Source of the DNA: Arcuatula senhousia
Lineage: Eukaryota; Mollusca; Bivalvia; Mytilida; Mytilidae
Length of the DNA stretch: 64,000 nt
Direction of reading: 5' to 3'
Assembly: GCA_963971305.1 (NCBI GenBank)
Contig: CAXARO010000937.1
Span: 21,081-85,080, forward strand
In this document: positions 1 through 12,823 of the stretch, in pieces
How the letters are laid out: each line of letters opens with the position of its first letter
Numbering within the stretch: position 1 is the first letter of the stretch
Position numbers and translations under genes: made by a program
The notes under the pieces: model-generated
What the model saw: only the letters and a program-made list of their open reading frames with translations
Told to the model about the DNA's origin: nothing
Database searches by the model: none

Positions 1-892
1 TTAGTCGAAAATCTTTTCCAAAGTTTTGACGGTCTTCAGTTCTCTTAAGATTTTAAGTGTTACCCAAAGCCGGTAATACCCGAAAAATAAGACAAAGTTG
101 AAAACAGTGATGGTAACAGAAATTTCGAAAATGGAGCTAAAGACTGGCTAAAGAGGGGGTGCACTCCGGTCATGCTTCAATGATTATGTATATATCCAAC
201 CAAAATTGTTTTTTGCCAAAAAGGAAGGGGCGACAGCTTAATTGCTCCCCTCTGGACTCCTATTCGGAGCTGAAGCCTGGGTCGTCAGGCTATTATGCGG
301 CGCCCTGCTGTAGATGTCGATAAGAGTAGGACCCGTAGGATAACCCCATGCAGGAGCCCGAGGCTGAATTGTCCGTCCCTATCCATCCCTCTCTCTTTCG
401 GTGGCAGTCAAAACTCCCATCTCCTAGTGTTCCAATTTCCTCCACTTCATCATTTTCACAGCTCTTTACATGTAGCAATAACTTATAACTAACTAGCTAG
501 CGGATCCAGAGGTGTTACGTACTAACAACCTCATCGCAATATTATACGATATACATATTTTAAACTTTTTAAGCGAGGATTATATGCTAAAAAAATATGC
601 AAGTAATTTAATCTACAATAAATTTGCACACTTTGCACCGGTTACATAATACATTATCAAGGTAAATCGGATGGTGTGATTGGAAATTCCTGTCTATATA
701 TATCCTAACCGAGATCTTAATTTGATAGTTTTATGGATTGAAAATTTCTGCCTATTAATATCCTCACTATAAATCAAGATCCCGGTTAAATATCTTCCAT
801 AGGAAACAAAGATAGTTCTTGGAATAAGCCTCTGTGTGTAGGTAAGCACTTAAATGATATGCAATTGAAAGCTGAACATGTACAGAAGCAAA
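1..892. other. No gene recognised
   Basis: AT-rich sequence with only short, unsupported reading frames and no convincing splice-bounded exon. I see nothing that can be named here. Confidence 0.5.
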
Positions 893-1499
893 ATTGTTCC
901 TTGTATAGCTTTATAGGTAAAGTCGAGGCAAAGAAATCAAACAGACACATAGAATTTGGCAGTATTATTAAACGAAAGTCAATATACAAATTACAAAAAT
1001 AAATATAAATCACATCAATATCATAAATTACCAATAAATTATAATAAAACAACAATATTTTTGGCACAAAAGTCCGCTCATCGTACATTAACACAAAAAT
1101 AGAAAAAGGGTGGGAGAGGCGGGTTATAAAAAATCACGTTTTGTCGTGCAATTGTTGCACATAAGAATGATAAAATTTACTCAGATAGGAAACTATATAT
1201 CGATCTTAACAAAGAAATGAAATAAACCAATGCAATGAAAAAATTAATCAGTCACGCTAAGAAGATGAGCTCTAGAAATAAATGAACCGAAGATAATTAA
1301 TGTGAAAAAATGCTAACCCGCTTCTCAATTCACAATTAAATATTTTTACATTACAAAAATATATAAATTGTTCCTTGTATAGCTTAGGTAAAGTCGAGGC
1401 AAAGAAATCAAACAGACACATAGAATTTGGCAGTATTATTAAACGAAAGTCAATATCACCCTGTATAACCGCAATACAGTCGAATCCGGAAGTCAATGC
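893..1499. repeat. Dispersed repeat block with internal direct duplication
   Basis: About 85 bp starting ATTGTTCCTTGTATAGCTT occurs at 893-976 and again at 1367-1456. The AT-rich stretch 981-1078 is repeated almost exactly at 19584-19680, and 1452-1499 is the reverse complement of about 19539-19587. The parts are therefore one mobile repeat seen in two rearranged states. No coding content. Confidence 0.75.
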
Positions 1500-1661
1500 G
1501 TTTTGTACCCTCTAAACAGTAAATATTTTGTATGCACTTGATGAATAAGCCATTACTCGTCTAATATAAGTATACATACAAGTAATCTTGATTTCTAACC
1601 ATTCTTTAATCATTTAATGAGTCAATGCATATTCAAAATAACGCGGGCGATCTCTTATATA

Positions 1662-1990
1662 CGGAATACCTGGAGGGACATTGCCAATTGCTAATGCCAA
1701 GTGGTAAATGCCTATGCCATTGCTAATGCCAAATGGTAAATGTCAATGATATTGCCAATGCCAAGTGTTAATTGTCAGTGCCATTGCTAATGCCAAGTGG
1801 TAAATGTCAATGCCATTGCTAATGCCAAGTGGTAAATGCCAATGCGATTGATAATGCCAATTGTGAAATTCCAATGCTATTTGACAAGACAATGCCAATT
1901 GTGAAATTGACAAAAGCTAATGTCAAGTCGTAAATGCCGCTATAGTCATTACATGTAAGTATCAAATGCCAACACCTTAGTTTTTAATTC
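1662..1990 (+). repeat. Left terminal inverted repeat with subterminal iterations
   Basis: After a unique ~30-bp tip, the sequence iterates variants of AATGCCAAGTGGTAAATG and TGCCATTGC at least eight times. Iterated subterminal motifs are typical of transposase-binding regions in DNA transposons. The reverse-complement partner is at about 14590-14958. Confidence 0.75.
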
Positions 1991-2073
1991 ACATTTTCCA
2001 ATGTGATGTCGCGGTATGTTCTTGCCCTCGTGACCTGAGTGAACGGCAGCAGTTTTGAGTGTCAGACGCCATA

Positions 2074-5000
2074 ATGGAAGTAAGAAATTGTTGCAGTGTT
2101 CGTTGTGTCTGTGACACGAAATGCATTGAAGAACACGTAAAAAGACATTATGAAGAAACTTTGTTCAGTATTACTGAAATAACCCTTGCCCTTGGGTTAA
2201 ACCACGGTAGCTGGCGCTTGTAAGTATCAAAATACATCTACAGAGTCAAACCAGTATGCGTGTAGCACTGTTTTCCCTATAACTCTGAAATATTGTACTC
2301 ATATTAGAGGGGTAGACATGGTGTACCATCTCCCACCTCCTATCCCCTCTCCGTCACCTCTGTCCCCCTTTACCTCCATGTTCCCTCTCTCCCACTTCCC
2401 ACCCACCACCCTCTCTCCCACCTCTCATCCCCTTTCCCCCGCCTCCCTTTTAAGCTGTCCACCCCCTCTTATATGGGGATTTGTGATAATACAGACAGAC
2501 ACAGGTGTAAGTTTCAGTATAATCCAATAAAACCACAGCGTGCTACATTCTTCAAAAGGACGTCTACTCTTACTAGTCATATTCGACAAATATATATTGC
2601 CTTTAATCCATATCTGAAAAGCTAAACCAACAACGTTCTGGATTTCGGGCTAGGTGTCAAGCATTGGTTATATTGTCTGTATTCGGTTGCAGGCTAAAAC
2701 TATAAATACATGTAGGTAAATTTAACTTGAAAAGATGAAAATTAACCAATCGGTCAATAACCGCTGATGTTGAACCAGATGTCCCCTAGGTAATCAACAG
2801 CCTGGTCGTTCTGTACGTCTTAAGCAACTTTCAGATAAATTCTCAAATTATAAATTTTCCCAATCTAGAGAGTAATATACCTACTTCTCCTGCATACGGT
2901 GTTTATATTTCACAACTTATTCGAATATGCCAGAGCTTGCACACATTTCGCAGATTTTTTGTTCAGACACCGAGTTCTACGTGACCGACTTTTGGGCCAT
3001 GGTTATAAGAAAATACAGTTTTCTTACTTACTTTTTAAATTGAAGTAGAATAGTCTTTGTACATATGTACTTAAAAAACTGGCTGATAATACTTGGTAAA
3101 AAATAACTTATATTCTGTATATTCTTTCAGGGAAAGACAAATCAAACGTATACTTCGTCGAATAGGTCTTGGGAGAAGGGGACAAGAAAGTTCTGAATAT
3201 GACATAGTTCCTGCAGTTATTTCCGAAATTGGCGGAAGCAGTCGCAGATTTGGAACACGTTTAATGCACCAAGTTCTTTGTATAAAGCACCAACTTACAG
3301 TGAGAAGGTAATTATAAACTTATACATTAAAAGATTTATCACCCTATAATTGCACCGTTGGTAAACTGTCTTAAGAATGCTCGTTATACTATTATTAAGA
3401 AAACAAGAGGCTCCCAGGAGCCTGAATCGCTCACCTGACTTTTCCATATCAAAATCATATCAAAACTTGTAATACCACTTTTACACTTTATACAAATTTT
3501 CATCAAAATCTGATCAAGTTGTGTTGATAGAAAATGGCGGCCATCTGGGAAATGGTCGACATTAAAAAAAATTTGACACTAAAATTGAACTTAGCATACC
3601 ACTATTATCTAGCTTATATACCTATCTTCATCAAAATCGGAGCAAGTTTAATTTTTGGCTGGATGAATTATCTCCCTTTGTTTTCAAGATTTTGCTGAAA
3701 AAAATTGAATCGCACGCCCAATTGTCAAAATTTGTTTGCAGATGGTAGATCATTTTTGTATCCACTATACCATAACGAATTTACTCTATTCCAGCCGTTT
3801 TAAGTATTTTTGCCAAATTTCAGAGAAAATGGTCATTTTGGACATTCTAATGGAAATAACTGCAAAACGGTTGGTCTGACAACGTTGACCCTGTTACAAA
3901 ATTTGTACATCTTCATGTGTTCAATTCACAATATGATACAATTTAAATTTCTCAAATATCTTTTATAGTATTCAAGATATTGAGCTTCAAAAAGGCAAAA
4001 ATTCATCAAAAATCAAGAAAAAGGGCAACAACTCCTACACGGGTGGTAGGGTCTTCATGAAAATTTCAGGGCAGGTAGATCTTGTCATGCTGGTCACTTT
4101 TACCTGCCAGATTTTGATATCTGTGACCGTTTTTGCAAAAATAGCTGTTTTACCCTCTGTTCTATTTTTAGTAACAGCAGTCATGTTTTTTCATCAGATC
4201 AATTTAAAATGAGGATCGTTTGTAGCCCAACATGTCATATATCGTTCCTACCAAGTTTCAGTTAAATTGGTTCAGTAGTTTCAGAGAACAAGATTTTTGA
4301 AATTGTTTACTGACGACAGACGACGACGGACGCATAGTGATGGCATAAGCTCACATGGCCTTTGACCAAATGAGCTAATAAATGGGTTTAAAATCTAGTG
4401 ACTTAAATGAAAACAATAACAAGTAAAGGTGCATGTATACATGCATAAAATAAGCAACAACAACAAAAAATAGGTTCGTCTCTTCGTTTTCAAGATAAAT
4501 AAAATACATTATTGACCAAAAGAAAACAAACAATCCCATTTTGATGGGAATTTACTCATGTTACTAATAATAAAATGAAAGAAGTTACAAACCTATTCCA
4601 GTGTGTAATCTTATCTGCAGAAAGGTACGAGGTAAGATTGATGTGTCCCAGTCAAACAATCAACATAAGCGGCTCTGAAGAGCTTTTGACCGACGGCAAG
4701 AGCAGTTTAAACATATTTATTTAACCTGGATTGGGAGCAAGCTTGATGCTTCTGTAAATCCCTCTCCAGCCTTGCAGTGTGTGAGTGTGGCCTTTATAGC
4801 CGACCCATTGAGCCTACTCTAACCGAAGTCTACAAAGCCGTAGCAGTTCTTAAATGATTAAGGCCATGAGCTAAAAAATCGACGAGTGCTTCTTTTGACA
4901 GGTAGCAGATGACTCTAAATTTTTTACACTAAAACTCAGTTTTAAATATTCAAGTTGAGAGAAATACATTCTTGGATGTTTTGGCAATTATGCCATCACT

Positions 5001-7669
5001 ATTCGTCCGTCGTCGTCCGTCGTCTGTAAACAATTTCAAAAATCTTCTCCTCTGAAACCACTGAACCCATTTGACTGAAACTTAGTGGGAATGATATATG
5101 GCATGTTGGCTACAAACGATCGTCATTTTAAATTTATCTGATAAAAAACATGGCCGCCTATGCTAAAAATAGACCAGGGGGTCAGACTACTGTTATTGAC
5201 TTATAAATCAAAAAGTGTAAGAGATAGATAAAATCCGATGCCACACTACTGCTTTAGCATCAAAAGCTCTACAAAAGTCTTCATTTTGTCGTAGTTGTCA
5301 GATGACCCCTTATAGGGGTTATGACCCCTTAAAGGTGAAAAATTGTGTTTAGAGATTTGCTGTTTCTTGCTTAAATGGTCAGGTCATTCAGCTCTACAAA
5401 AGTCTCCATAGGTTCGAAGTTTTAAGATGACCCCTTATATGGGTTACAGCCCCTAAAATAACTTTTTTTTCATTTTTTTTGCCTATGTCGTCTGTAAACA
5501 ATTTCAAAAACCTTCTCCTCTGAAACTACTGAACCAATTTAACTGAAACTTGGTAGGAATGATATATGACATGTCGGCTACAAACGATCCTCATTTTAAA
5601 TTGATTCAATACAGAAGATGGCTGCTGGTGCTTAAAATAGACCAGGGGGTCAGACTACTGTTTTTGGCTTATAAATCAAAAAGTATTAGAGATAGATGAC
5701 ATCCGATGCCACGCTACTGTTTCAGCCTCTAAAGCTCTACAAAATTCTCCATTTGGTCGAAGTTGTCAGATGATTGGTCGAAGTTGTCAGATGACCCATT
5801 ATAGGGGTTATGGCTCCTTAAAGGTGAAAAATTGCGTTTTTCATGTTTCTATAAAATGAAAACTATTGCAGATAGAAAAAAGCTGTTGCTTGCTTAAATG
5901 TTCAGCTCCTTTAGCTCTACAAGTCTCCATAGGTTTGAAGTTGTCAGATGACCCCTTATAGGGGTTAACAGCCCCCCAAAATTTTTTTTTCATGTTTTTG
6001 CCTATAGAATGAAAACTATAAAACCAGAAAAGCGCTTCACACGCATAATTTTTGGCTTTTTGAAATTTATTAAAATCATGTCAATATGTGGGTCGTGTCT
6101 TTCTGGCACATATTCCATATTCTTTAGTATGTAACATAGAAGATAGAGGAAAACTGGCGCTGACTTAAATGTTCAGCTCATTTAGCTTTACAAAAGTCTT
6201 CATAGGCTTGAAGTTGTCACATGACCCCTAAAGGGGTTACGGCCCCTATAATAATATTAGTTTATGATTTTGGCCTACAGAATGAAAACTTAAGTAAACA
6301 GAGATTAGCTTTTGCTTGCTTAAATGTTCAGCTCAATTAGCTCTACAAAAGTCTTCATAAGGCCAAAGTTTTCAGGTGACTCCTTATTGGGTTACGACCC
6401 CTTAAAGGTGCAAAGTATTTTTTGCCTTTATAATGAAAACTATTGCAGATAGGGAAAAACTGTTGCTTGCTAAACATTAATCTCTAATAGCTCTTCAAGT
6501 CTTCATGGCGTTGACATCAAGACCAGGTGAGCGATTCAGGCATATGGAAGCCATTTGTTTAAGGTTTGGGATTCCTTAAGCTAGAGTCTGCAACGTCAGT
6601 TATTAGTTTTCAAACTTTTTACAAGCTCTATAGATGTCTTTGAGTGAGAGAGTGATGTTATTTTTAAGAAATTCATTGATTTTCAACTTATAAATATTTA
6701 TAAATTTCAGATGTATCGTCCCAAATATATAATGTCATTTTAAAATTGCTAACAGAACAATCAACGTTTGTATTTTCATATAGACAGACCGTCAGAGATG
6801 TGATGGAAATGATTTCGCCTGAAACAATTGCCCGAAATAAAAGAAGGAGACTAAAGAGGAGGGAGTATTATAATAGTGGTCCAAATCATGTCGTACACAT
6901 TGATGGCTATGATAAGCTTGCTACATTTGGATTTTTCATACATGGAGCTATAGATGGGTGGAGTAGAAAAGTACTTTGGCTGGACGTTGGGGGTACAAAT
7001 AAAGACCCCAGAGTTGTAGCTCATTACTTTTTAGATTATGCATTATCTATTGATGGCATTCCAATGACAGCAAGAATGGACAGAGGAACAGAGAATGGTC
7101 TTCTTGCGGACATTCAAGCCTTATTGATGCAGAGTACTCAAAATCAGCATTATCCGTCATACATTTTCGGTCGAAGCGTGGCAAATCAAAGAATTGAAAA
7201 GTTCTGGGAATTTTGCTACCAAGAATTTGCGTTATTCTGGATTGATTTGTTTATGGAAATGGAAATGTGTGGTCTATACAACCCAGCAGAATGGAGACAT
7301 AGGATATTATTACAGTTCTGCTTTACACCTGTAATAAGATGTGAATTAATTCATTTAAGCCATACTTGGAATAACCATAAGGTGTGCAAAATGAAAAATG
7401 CTTTATGTCCATCTGGTATTCCAGAGTCTTTGTACAGCATGCCGGAACTTTACTTCTGCAATGACAAAAAAAATATTGTTTTAGATGATCTTATCAATGT
7501 CTGCAGGGAAGCCAGTTGCAGTATATCTCAGTATGAGTATGGGTGTCATGATGAAGTTGCAGAATTATTGTTGGAGTTAATGTTGCATTTTCGCCTGAAA
7601 ATGCCACTTGGCTGGTGGGACAGTTTAGATTTGTACGGACAACTGCTTATTCATTTGGAGCAATTCTAA
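2074..7669 (+). CDS. Integrase-core (DDE) protein, three exons
   Basis: Proposed exons are 2074-2219, 3131-3307 and 6784-7669, giving 402 residues. The donors are TT|GTAAGT and AG|GTAATT, the acceptors TTCTTTCAG and TTTCATATAG, and the frame is continuous across both junctions. The N-terminus is Cys-rich; exon 2 (about 50-108) is a basic, helix-turn-helix-like segment; exon 3 starts QTVRDVMEMISPE, then an Arg/Lys-rich stretch, then the catalytic core. Candidate acidic triad: D148 in HIDGYDK, D207 in MDRGTEN, E246 in NQRIEKFW, a DDE with 38 residues between the last two. This fits the animal and fungal integrase-core family whose members carry HVDGYDKLKPFGF-like signatures. The stop codon overlaps an AATAAA. 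It lies just inside the left terminus of the 13.3-kb element, so a transposase role is likely. Exon 1 is the least certain part. Confidence 0.75.
2220..3130 (+). other. Intron 1 of the integrase-core gene
   Basis: Begins GTAAGTATC and ends TTCTTTCAG. Holds a CT-rich stretch at 2318-2460 that reads open by composition only; no other gene seen. Confidence 0.6.
3409..4380 (+). repeat. Dispersed repeat family A, forward copy
   Basis: Starts CAAGAGGCTCCCAGGAGCC...GCTCACCTG and ends with a GACGACGGACG...AGCTCACATGG tail. The same termini bound the insertion at 62448-63771. No protein-coding capacity seen. Confidence 0.75.
4985..6545 (-). repeat. Dispersed repeat family A, reverse copy with tandem core
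   Basis: Reverse orientation: begins with the GTCCGTCGTC tail and ends CAGGTGAGCGATTCAGGC. The core is a ~165-bp unit repeated several times, recognisable by GCTCTACAAAAGTC, TGACCCCTTATAGGGGTTA and GATAGAGAAAAGCTGTTGC. The same unit makes up the copies at 30300-31560 and 62500-63470. Confidence 0.75.
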
Positions 7670-8269
7670 TAAATCAATACAATATATATTGCGATACTAG
7701 TAAATACAAAATTTTCTGTTTCATATTTTCAATTTAATAAATACCACCCAAGGTATGTCCCCCACCACAAAATAACCGTTGGGTTCAATAAGACAATGTG
7801 GATGGGTTTCCACGGAAGTTCACAACCTCTGAATCCTCCGGATCCATTGACACACTGAGTTCGAGTTCCAAACCCTCTTCCTGACAAAAAAAAACAATTA
7901 CCATAAATTCGACCAAAACAAGACATCAGCTCTAATCAAGATTCCTGGCTCAGGACAGGCACATTTCAAATAGATTTTTTTTGCCCAATACACCCCCTAT
8001 TGATAATCAATAACAAAACACAAACCAAAGTTAAATTTAACTGCACACCTTAGTGTGACCCTCTAGTCTATGAAATGTGAAGTGTCATCGAGATTGAAAA
8101 AAAGGCATCTCTATGAAATAGGGAGGACAAGCTCAATGTCTACGAGGAGGGGAATACTTACTGGGAAATCAGTGTAAAATCAACTAGTATTGACTGTGTT
8201 GAGGCTACCAACCGTTTCAAAAATATCTCCCAAGCGTACTCATATAGTCACTCTACCATAAAAGTGACA
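7670..8269. other. No gene recognised
   Basis: 3' flank of the integrase-core gene. No splice-bounded or long open frame; nothing identifiable. Confidence 0.5.
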
Positions 8270-8515
8270 CTGTAATCAATTTCAGTATCTGTTATTATTA
8301 CCAACATAGGTTGATCTTAGTCATAATTTGGTGTCCCATTTCGATATTGTTTTTTGGTTGATTGCTCAATGTTCTTCATGATTTGGATATGTTTGGCTTT
8401 CAAAATATTTTGGTAAAGCACCTCTGATGAGTCTTTAATTATTATTATAGACGACACGCACGTCAGGCGTAGTAAAATTTATTGTCTGGAACTTTGTTTT
8501 AATTTTTATGATTAA
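8270..8515 (+). repeat. Dispersed repeat family B copy
   Basis: Diverged copy of the unit also seen at 51050-51245 and 52993-53105. Diagnostic strings are ATAGGTTGATC, CCTCTGATGAGTC and GTCAGGCGTAG...TTGTCTGGAACTTTG. Confidence 0.7.
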
Positions 8516-8849
8516 AACCACTGGATGCAAAACGTAAATAACTCGAAAACCGTAAATATCGCTTCATTTTTTTTTAGTATAACCATATTAAAGAGTACCT
8601 TTTGCTCTATCAGCCTACAAAATTCAGAACCTTAGTTATGCAGTCAGGTAACCGAGATTGAATGTCCTATATTTTAGTCTTTCTTTCCCGTTTCCATTGA
8701 AACGGCGGCCTTTTGAAAATTTCAAATATGGTATGATCATCTACTAATCTTAATCTATAAGTGTAAAGTTTCAGCAAAATCCGTTTAGTAGTATCCGAGG
8801 AGTTGCACCCACAAAACAAGAGTTAACACTAAAGTATGTCTCGCCTGCA

Positions 8850-10698
8850 GGTGTTACATACTAGTTTTTCCCCCTACTCAAGTTTCCCCTCGGAAAAATT
8901 AGTATTTACTGAGATTTCTCCCCGAAAAAAAATGAGTATATACCAGATTTTCCCCATTTGCCAAAGTCATACTAGAATTCCCCCCTACCATATTTATTGA
9001 TTTACTCAAAATATATGTATTTCTGTAAAAAGAAACGGAAAAAAAATATTGAATTCTGACAAATTCGAGTAGGGAGTTTTAAATCCTCACAACACACTGA
9101 TCTTGTATAGTGTAGAATTCATATCTGGGCGATGAAGTTTTAAAATATTAATAGAATGATTATGAGATGCAATGAGAAATATTGGACTTAAAGGGATAGG
9201 GGAAATAGTCCGTCTCTCTCCTTTAAAGATGGCTATGTATGGGGAATTTTTTCATACGCTCCATAATTCGTTTGTTAAATGTTCTACAATTATAATGAAT
9301 GTTCAGCCAAAACACCATTCTGTCATTCAAAGGATTGCCTTGAATGTTGATTCCATCCTCATATATTCAAGCATGGTAAATCATACAAGCGAAATTGAAG
9401 ATTGCAATGGTCCTGACTTGGTACTGGCATTTCAAAAGAAATGGTGGGTTGGATTTTAAGACGCCAAACCTTCCTCTTCCTTTGCGATCTTACTGCTCGG
9501 TAAAAAAATATGTAACAAAATGTATACCACGGTTGAGATACATTATGAGGATATAGAGAAGCAAAGAGACACCAATGGGGCATTCTGAAGCCAATGCCCA
9601 AAAGATCGAAGGCAAAAACAGGTCAACACAAAACGGAACAAGAACGAACAAACAAGAGACACAAAACACACAAATATCAACGGACAACGCGAACTCAAGT
9701 CGTGACGAGAGTTATATTATCAGTCATAAACTTATTGAAACAATTACGAATCATTTCAACTGACGTAGTATCGACAGAAAAAACTTTTCAAGAGACCGCA
9801 AGAGGCCTATTTTCCTATCCAGTGAGGGTTACGGGGCCGAACAGGTTTGCAGAAGCGCTAATCAAGCTGTAAAAGTCCACTTAAGAGCGCTCAGAAACAT
9901 CACGTCGGATCAACCCACTTTGCCAACAAAACCACCGTCATTGGGATTGGTTGAATTTGTAGCCCTGAAATCGAAAGATGCGAAATAATGAGGCCATAAT
10001 GCGAAAAACCTTATCGCAAGTCATATATAGGTACCAGTGCACCGTAACCGGGGTGAGATGGGTATGTTTATTTTCAGATTAAGCAAATTAAAAATCGTCT
10101 CTTTTGTCACATGGAGCATAAATTGAAAAATCCGGCTAACAAACGAAGACAGAACATCAACAATAAATCTAAAAGTGAGATTAAAAGCTCGAGCTTCTTT
10201 TATCTTCTTGGCCTTAACGAGTTGCTGAAGAAATTCAGCATCGTAAGAGTACAAAAACAAGTCGGAGAGGTTAGGGGCACAATTTGTGCTTTCTTTACAA
10301 CACCAAGTTTACATGTGACTGATTCACGAGTTGTATTGCCAGGAAAAGCCAATGATTACACCGAACAAGTAACTGAACGGCTTTTGACATGAAACATTTT
10401 TAAGCTCCATTTATGCAATTCTCTAGACAACATTGAACATGTCAATGAGGTAACGCCTTGGTATATGCAACGCTTCTGGTACTAAATAAAATGGGGGGGG
10501 GGGGGGACTCAGTATGGCGGAAAAATAAGTATATGTGTACACATACTGATATTTCCCCCGCCGGAAATCCTAGTATATACTCATTTTTCCCCGGGGGAAA
10601 CTCTAGTATATACTCATTTTTCCGGGGGGAATTCTCAGTATATACTCATTTTTCTGGGGGGCAATTCTAGTATGGGGGAAAAACTAGTATGCAACACC
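8850..10698. mobile_element. 1.85-kb TIR element with CCCC-rich subterminal repeats
   Basis: Perfect but for one base over 25 bp: GGTGTTACATACTAGTTTTT at 8850 pairs with the reverse complement of the end at 10698 (GGTGTTGCATACTAGTTTTT). Subterminal copies of TAGTATATACTCATTTTTCC occur on both sides, inverted. Open frames inside (for example 10458-10670) are just translations of these repeats. No transposase seen, so probably non-autonomous. No clear target duplication. Confidence 0.7.
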
Positions 10699-10739
10699 GG
10701 CACCATCAGAAACAAAAAATCCTTGGTTATTTTCATTAA

Positions 10740-11280
10740 ATTTTTATAAATATATGAGTACTTTTAGTTCCTGAGATCAAAGATGTTCATAAAACCTTAA
10801 CATTGCTATTAAAGGTATTAAAAATTTTCAAAGTCACTCAACTGAAAAATTAAGGTCAAGGTCAAAAGATGGGGATGCGACTGTGCTAAGCTACTACTGG
10901 GCATATGCATACCAAGTTTCATTAACCTATGATTTATAGTTCTGGAGATATGGGGTTACTCATTAAACCTTAACATTGCTGTTATATGTATTGAAAATTT
11001 TCTAAGTCACTCAACAGGAAAATCAAGATAAGGTCAAAAGATGGTGATGCAACTGTAAAACGATACTACTAGGGCATATGCATACCAAGTTTCTTTAACC
11101 TCCGACTTATAGTTCTGGAGAAGTGGCTTTGCTCATAAAACCTGAACATTTCTATTATATGCATTGAAGTTGTCAAAGTCACTCGACCAGAAAATCAAGG
11201 TCAAGGTCAAAAGATGGGGATGCAACTGTGCTAAGCTACTACTGGGGCATATGCATAAAGTTTAGTTTACCTTGTCCAAA
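10740..11280 (+). repeat. Tandem array, ~165-bp unit, about 3 copies
   Basis: Repeated landmarks are GGTCAAAAGATGG, GCTACTACTGGG, GCATATGCATACCAAGTTT and AACCTTAACATTGC. A single related copy lies at about 32300-32420. Confidence 0.8.
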
Positions 11281-11860
11281 AAATGTCTTACAAAAATGTT
11301 TTTAGGCTGTAAAAAGATCTAAGTTCACAGAGTCACTGGAGCATGAAAACGGGGTCAGGGTCACACAGCTTGGTTACAGTTGCATAGACCATAGCCTTAA
11401 CTGTCTGTATGTCTAATATCAGATGCCTAGCTATTATACTTTTCAAGCACTTAATTGTCCACAAAAGTCTTACAAAAAGTTTTCAGCCTGTAAAAAGATC
11501 TATGTTTACAGAGTCACTGGAGCATGGAAATGGGGCCAGGGTCACACGGCATGGTGGCAGTTGCGTAGACCATAACCTCAAATGTCTATATATCCAATAT
11601 CAAATACCAAGCTATCATACTTTTTAAGCAAATCATTGTCCACAAAAGTCTTAAAAAAAGTTTTCAGTCTGTAAAAAGATCTAAGTCCACAGAGTCACTG
11701 GAGCATGAAAATTTGGTCATGGTCACACGGCATGGAGTCAGTTGCGTAGACCATAACCTGAACTGTCTGTATATCAAATATCAGATGCTTAGCTATTATG
11801 CTTTTCAAGCAATTCATCGTCAACAAAAGTCTTACAAAAACGTATTCAGCCTTTTTCATC
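11276..11860 (+). repeat. Tandem array, ~183-bp unit, about 3 copies
   Basis: Repeated landmarks are GTAAAAAGATCTA, CAGAGTCACTGGAGCATG, GGTCACACGGCATGG and GCGTAGACCATAACC. No coding content. Confidence 0.8.
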
Positions 11861-11869
11861 TGTTACATA

Positions 11870-12130
11870 ATTAGGGCCCAAAAGGGGCAAAACATTCAAA
11901 TATTTATGTTCTTATAATAAATTTGGTCCTAGTTGAGCCAATTGCTATTTCATATCCTTTTGAAAAAAAATTAAAATGTGAACAGAAAGTCCACCAAAAG
12001 CTGCATGTGTCAAAAACCTTTGTCAGTCCACCATGGGCTGCATGTGTCCAGAGCAATTGACTATCCATATTGGGCCTAAGATGTACAGGGTTCAACATGT
12101 TGCGGTCGTATCATGCTGCGCTCGGCGAAG
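11870..12130 (+). repeat. Dispersed repeat family C copy
   Basis: Shares GTCCACCATGGGCT, GACTATCCATATTGGGC and GGTCGTATCATGCTGCGCTC with 42640-42895, and weakly with 50100-50210. Confidence 0.7.
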
Positions 12131-12823
12131 CTTTTTATTAGTAAGATGACTTTGAACAAGAAAATAAACCTTAATTATAATTTTGTAATATTCACAGCTT
12201 TAATTTTCTGATCAACGTACATTTTTGTAAGACATATAAAGTAAAACAAATCTAACGAAATCTTGGATTTTTATTAAATATTCTTTTATTTTTATCTGCT
12301 TAATTTAAATTAAACGTAAATTAAAGGTAAGTCGTAAAGAATTGAATTTACGAAAATTGTGTATAGCTTTATTTCCTTTATGGTATTGTTTCATTAAAAT
12401 CTACGATTTTCATCTAGCTCAGTCTTTTCCAAATGCCGTCAGACGACAGACCTGTCTGACAAAACAGGCTTCGGTCTGGCATTTGTTTTTTTTTCTTCCA
12501 GACCGAATGTCTGGCATTGATCCGTAAATTATCTTTATATTGCAATTTATGGTCTGACAAAAAGTTATTCGGTCAGATAAAACTTGCACAACTGTCAGAC
12601 CGAATGTCAGACAAATCCTGGAACAATTTGGCACTGTCTGCTAGCTGGATGCGGGGACGGCTAGTCTCTAGAGGCTATGCGTCTCCGCCATACCTGTTAA
12701 TTTCCTCACAAGCAGTTCATTTTGGAGAATCTCCCACATTGCAGTTTCCAATGAGGGAGATTTTAATTTAAACACACAATTTACACTGAAAATGCTTAAA
12801 ATCTTGTATTTTTGGCTAAAAAT
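12131..12823. other. No gene; CAGACCGAATGTC motifs
   Basis: AT-rich. Between 12425 and 12620 the strings GTCTGAC, CAGACCGAATGTC and their complements alternate, giving imperfect hairpins. No gene seen. Confidence 0.4.

Larger units (their letters stand above)
3308..6783 (+). other. Intron 2 of the integrase-core gene, with inverted repeat copies
   Basis: Begins GTAATT and ends TTTCATATAG. It contains two copies of the GCTCACCTG/CAGGTGAGC repeat family in opposite orientation (about 3409-4380 and 4985-6545). Segment 4612-4750 is also the reverse complement of about 17220-17375. The opposed copies could pair in the transcript. Confidence 0.65.

Noticed and set aside
2318..2530. Proline/serine-rich open frame
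   Set aside because: CT-rich low-complexity tract inside intron 1 of the integrase gene.
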